A stretch of DNA of 14,769 nucleotides, taken from Candidatus Zixiibacteriota bacterium. Lineage in GTDB: Bacteria; Zixibacteria; MSB-5A5; SM1-73. This document shows positions 13,284 through 14,769 of the stretch, one piece after another. The notes under the pieces are model-generated. The model saw only the letters and a program-made list of their open reading frames with translations. It had not been told where the DNA came from and ran no database searches. Position 1 is the stretch's first letter. Each line of letters starts with the position of its first letter. Made by a program: the position numbers and the translations under genes. The DNA is taken from the NCBI GenBank assembly GCA_020341875.1, contig CP070839.1:2238431-2253199 (forward strand), read 5' to 3'.

Positions 13284-14769
13284 ATGACCCTGGTAAGCTT
13301 GAAGAACATCTCAAAGTCCTATGGCACCGATCTAGTCCTGGACGACATCTCCTGGCAGATCGAAGAGGGGAGAAAGATCGGGCTTCTCGGGTCGAATGGA
13401 GCGGGGAAGACCACTCTCTTCCGGACCATTACCGGCGAGTTGCATCCCGACAGGGGAGAGGTCGTTAGAACCAGGAAGTCAAGATTGGCCTTCCTGCGTC
13501 AGGAGTACCAGTTGGAGGATGATCTCACCTTGTTCGATGAGATGCTTAAACCCTTCTCCGAACTTTTGAAACTGCACGATGAGTTACGCGATCTCGAGAA
13601 GGAGATGTCCTCAGCGGATGACCCGAGAAGACTTTTGGAGCGTTACGGAAAACTGCAGCTTGAATACGAGAACAAAGGCGGCTACAGTTACGAGAACAAG
13701 ATGGAGACTGTACTATACGGTCTGGGTTTCAGGAAAGAGGATTTCGATAAGAGCGTCAACGTCCTGAGCGGAGGTGAAAAGAACCGGGCTGCCTTGGCAT
13801 CTGTTCTCCTCTCCGAGCCGAATCTGCTTTTGCTCGACGAGCCCACCAATCACTTAGACATCGAGGGCACGGAATGGTTAGAGCAGTATCTGGCGGAGTT
13901 CCCCGGGACCGTGATCCTGGTCTCGCACGATCGTTACTTCTTGGATCGGGTCATCCGGGAGGTGGTGGAACTTGAGGATCACAAAATCACCAGATATGTG
14001 GGCAACTTCTCCTCCTACGTGATTCAAAAAGCCCAGAGGATGGAGAAAGGTCTGAAGGAATATGAAGCACAGCAGGAGTACATCCGCCGCACCGAGGACT
14101 TCATCCGCAGAAACATTGCCGGACAGAAGACCAAGCAGGCGCAGTCCAGAAGAAAAACCCTAGAGAAACTCGAGCGGTTGGAAAAGCCGAAGAGCAAGTC
14201 CAAAAAGATGAAGATATCTTTTTCTCCCACCAAGCGCACGTCGAGGGCGCTGGTCTGGACGGAAAATCTGAGCAAATCATTCAACCTAAAAGCACTATTT
14301 GAGAATGTCAACTTCTCAATCGAACGCTACGATCGGGTTGGCCTGATTGGCCCCAACGGCTGCGGCAAAACCACCTTCCTCAAAATCCTTATGGGAGGCG
14401 AGGCCGGCGGGTCCGGGAAGGTCAATGTCGGCTCTAATCTGGACGTGGGCTACTATGATCAGGAACACGAGGGTTTGGATGTGGAGAATTCTGTCGCAGA
14501 GGAAATCTGGAAGGCCAATCCCCGCATGCTGCTGGCGGACCTGCGCAGTTCTCTGGCCAGGTTCCTCTTCACCGGCGATGACGTATTTCGAAAGGTGAAG
14601 AGTTTCAGCGGGGGAGAGCAAAGCAGGGTGGTTCTGGCTAAGCTGATTCTCTCCAAGCCCAATTTCCTGATCCTGGATGAGCCGACCAATCATCTGGACA
14701 TCGCATCAAGAGAGGTCCTGGAAAATGCGCTGGCGGAATTCGGTGGGACGCTTCTGGTGGTTTCGCACG
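13284..14769 (+). CDS. ABC-F family ATP-binding protein (ribosome-associated), 3' end beyond window
   Basis: The frame is open for 495 codons from ATG 13284, preceded by AGGTGA about 7 nt upstream, and runs off the right edge. There are two ABC domains and no membrane segment. Domain 1 has Walker A GSNGAGKT (36-43), signature LSGGEKNR (161-168), Walker B LLLLDEPTNHLD (181-192, E186) and switch His215. The linker (about 240-320) is highly basic with FIRRNIAGQKTKQAQSRR, the region that contacts the ribosome and tRNA in ABC-F proteins. Domain 2 has Walker A GPNGCGKT (356-363), signature FSGGEQSR (441-448), Walker B FLILDEPTNHLD (461-472) and His495 at the very edge. It probably acts on stalled ribosomes. 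The exact subfamily (Uup, EttA, YdiF/YkpA type) cannot be fixed without the C-terminus, and an antibiotic-resistance role is not indicated. Confidence 0.93.
   Translation, partial: MTLVSLKNISKSYGTDLVLDDISWQIEEGRKIGLLGSNGAGKTTLFRTITGELHPDRGEVVRTRKSRLAFLRQEYQLEDDLTLFDEMLKPFSELLKLHDELRDLEKEMSSADDPRRLLERYGKLQLEYENKGGYSYENKMETVLYGLGFRKEDFDKSVNVLSGGEKNRAALASVLLSEPNLLLLDEPTNHLDIEGTEWLEQYLAEFPGTVILVSHDRYFLDRVIREVVELEDHKITRYVGNFSSYVIQKAQRMEKGLKEYEAQQEYIRRTEDFIRRNIAGQKTKQAQSRRKTLEKLERLEKPKSKSKKMKISFSPTKRTSRALVWTENLSKSFNLKALFENVNFSIERYDRVGLIGPNGCGKTTFLKILMGGEAGGSGKVNVGSNLDVGYYDQEHEGLDVENSVAEEIWKANPRMLLADLRSSLARFLFTGDDVFRKVKSFSGGEQSRVVLAKLILSKPNFLILDEPTNHLDIASREVLENALAEFGGTLLVVSH

Noticed and set aside
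13284..14769. Antibiotic-resistance ABC-F
   Set aside because: The linker visible is short to medium and basic like housekeeping members; nothing in the sequence or context points to drug resistance.

Overview
The window reads as chromosomal DNA from an uncultivated bacterium, probably in or near the FCB group; a Zixibacteria-like lineage is my best guess. That placement is inferred from the style of the exported proteins: a C-terminal FlgD-Ig/sorting-like module, VCBS/FG-GAP repeats ending in a paired dockerin-like domain of the 'GDLVYLVNYLYKQGP' type, and Cys-rich 'GACCYPDGSC' repeats. No rRNA, tRNA, CRISPR array, transposase or phage gene is visible.

Layout. Bases 1-3978 form a minus-strand block of three separate exported-protein genes. 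They are a GH116-type glycosidase cut off by the window edge (1-859), a seven-repeat VCBS protein with a dockerin-like tail (1060-2712), and a small protein with three Cys-rich repeats and a FlgD-Ig tail (3193-3978). Each has a good Shine-Dalgarno site and a candidate sigma70-type promoter with a 16-nt spacer. A 469-bp divergent spacer leads to a plus-strand block running to the end of the window. Its genes are a MoxR AAA+ ATPase, a small TPR (probable lipo)protein, a DUF58 protein, endonuclease IV (nfo), a secreted TPR protein with a degenerate peptidase-MA-like domain, a BatA/VWA membrane protein, a GNAT acetyltransferase, and an ABC-F ATPase cut off by the right edge.

How they work together. 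MoxR + DUF58 + BatA/VWA + TPR proteins is the Bat/MoxR-type envelope module: an AAA+ chaperone acting on von Willebrand-A proteins at the membrane, with TPR partners. Here the module is loosely spaced and interrupted by nfo. The GNAT and ABC-F genes look like independent housekeeping or translation genes.

The least explained material lies between genes. (1) Five short hairpins each begin directly after a GTAG tetranucleotide, the architecture of REP elements. Two of them form a head-outward pair like a BIME. (2) Three 24-bp palindromes share the core AACCGTACGGTT but have different, self-complementary outer arms. (3) A longer diverged interspersed repeat occurs in two clear copies and one partial copy. 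These are the best candidates for something undescribed.
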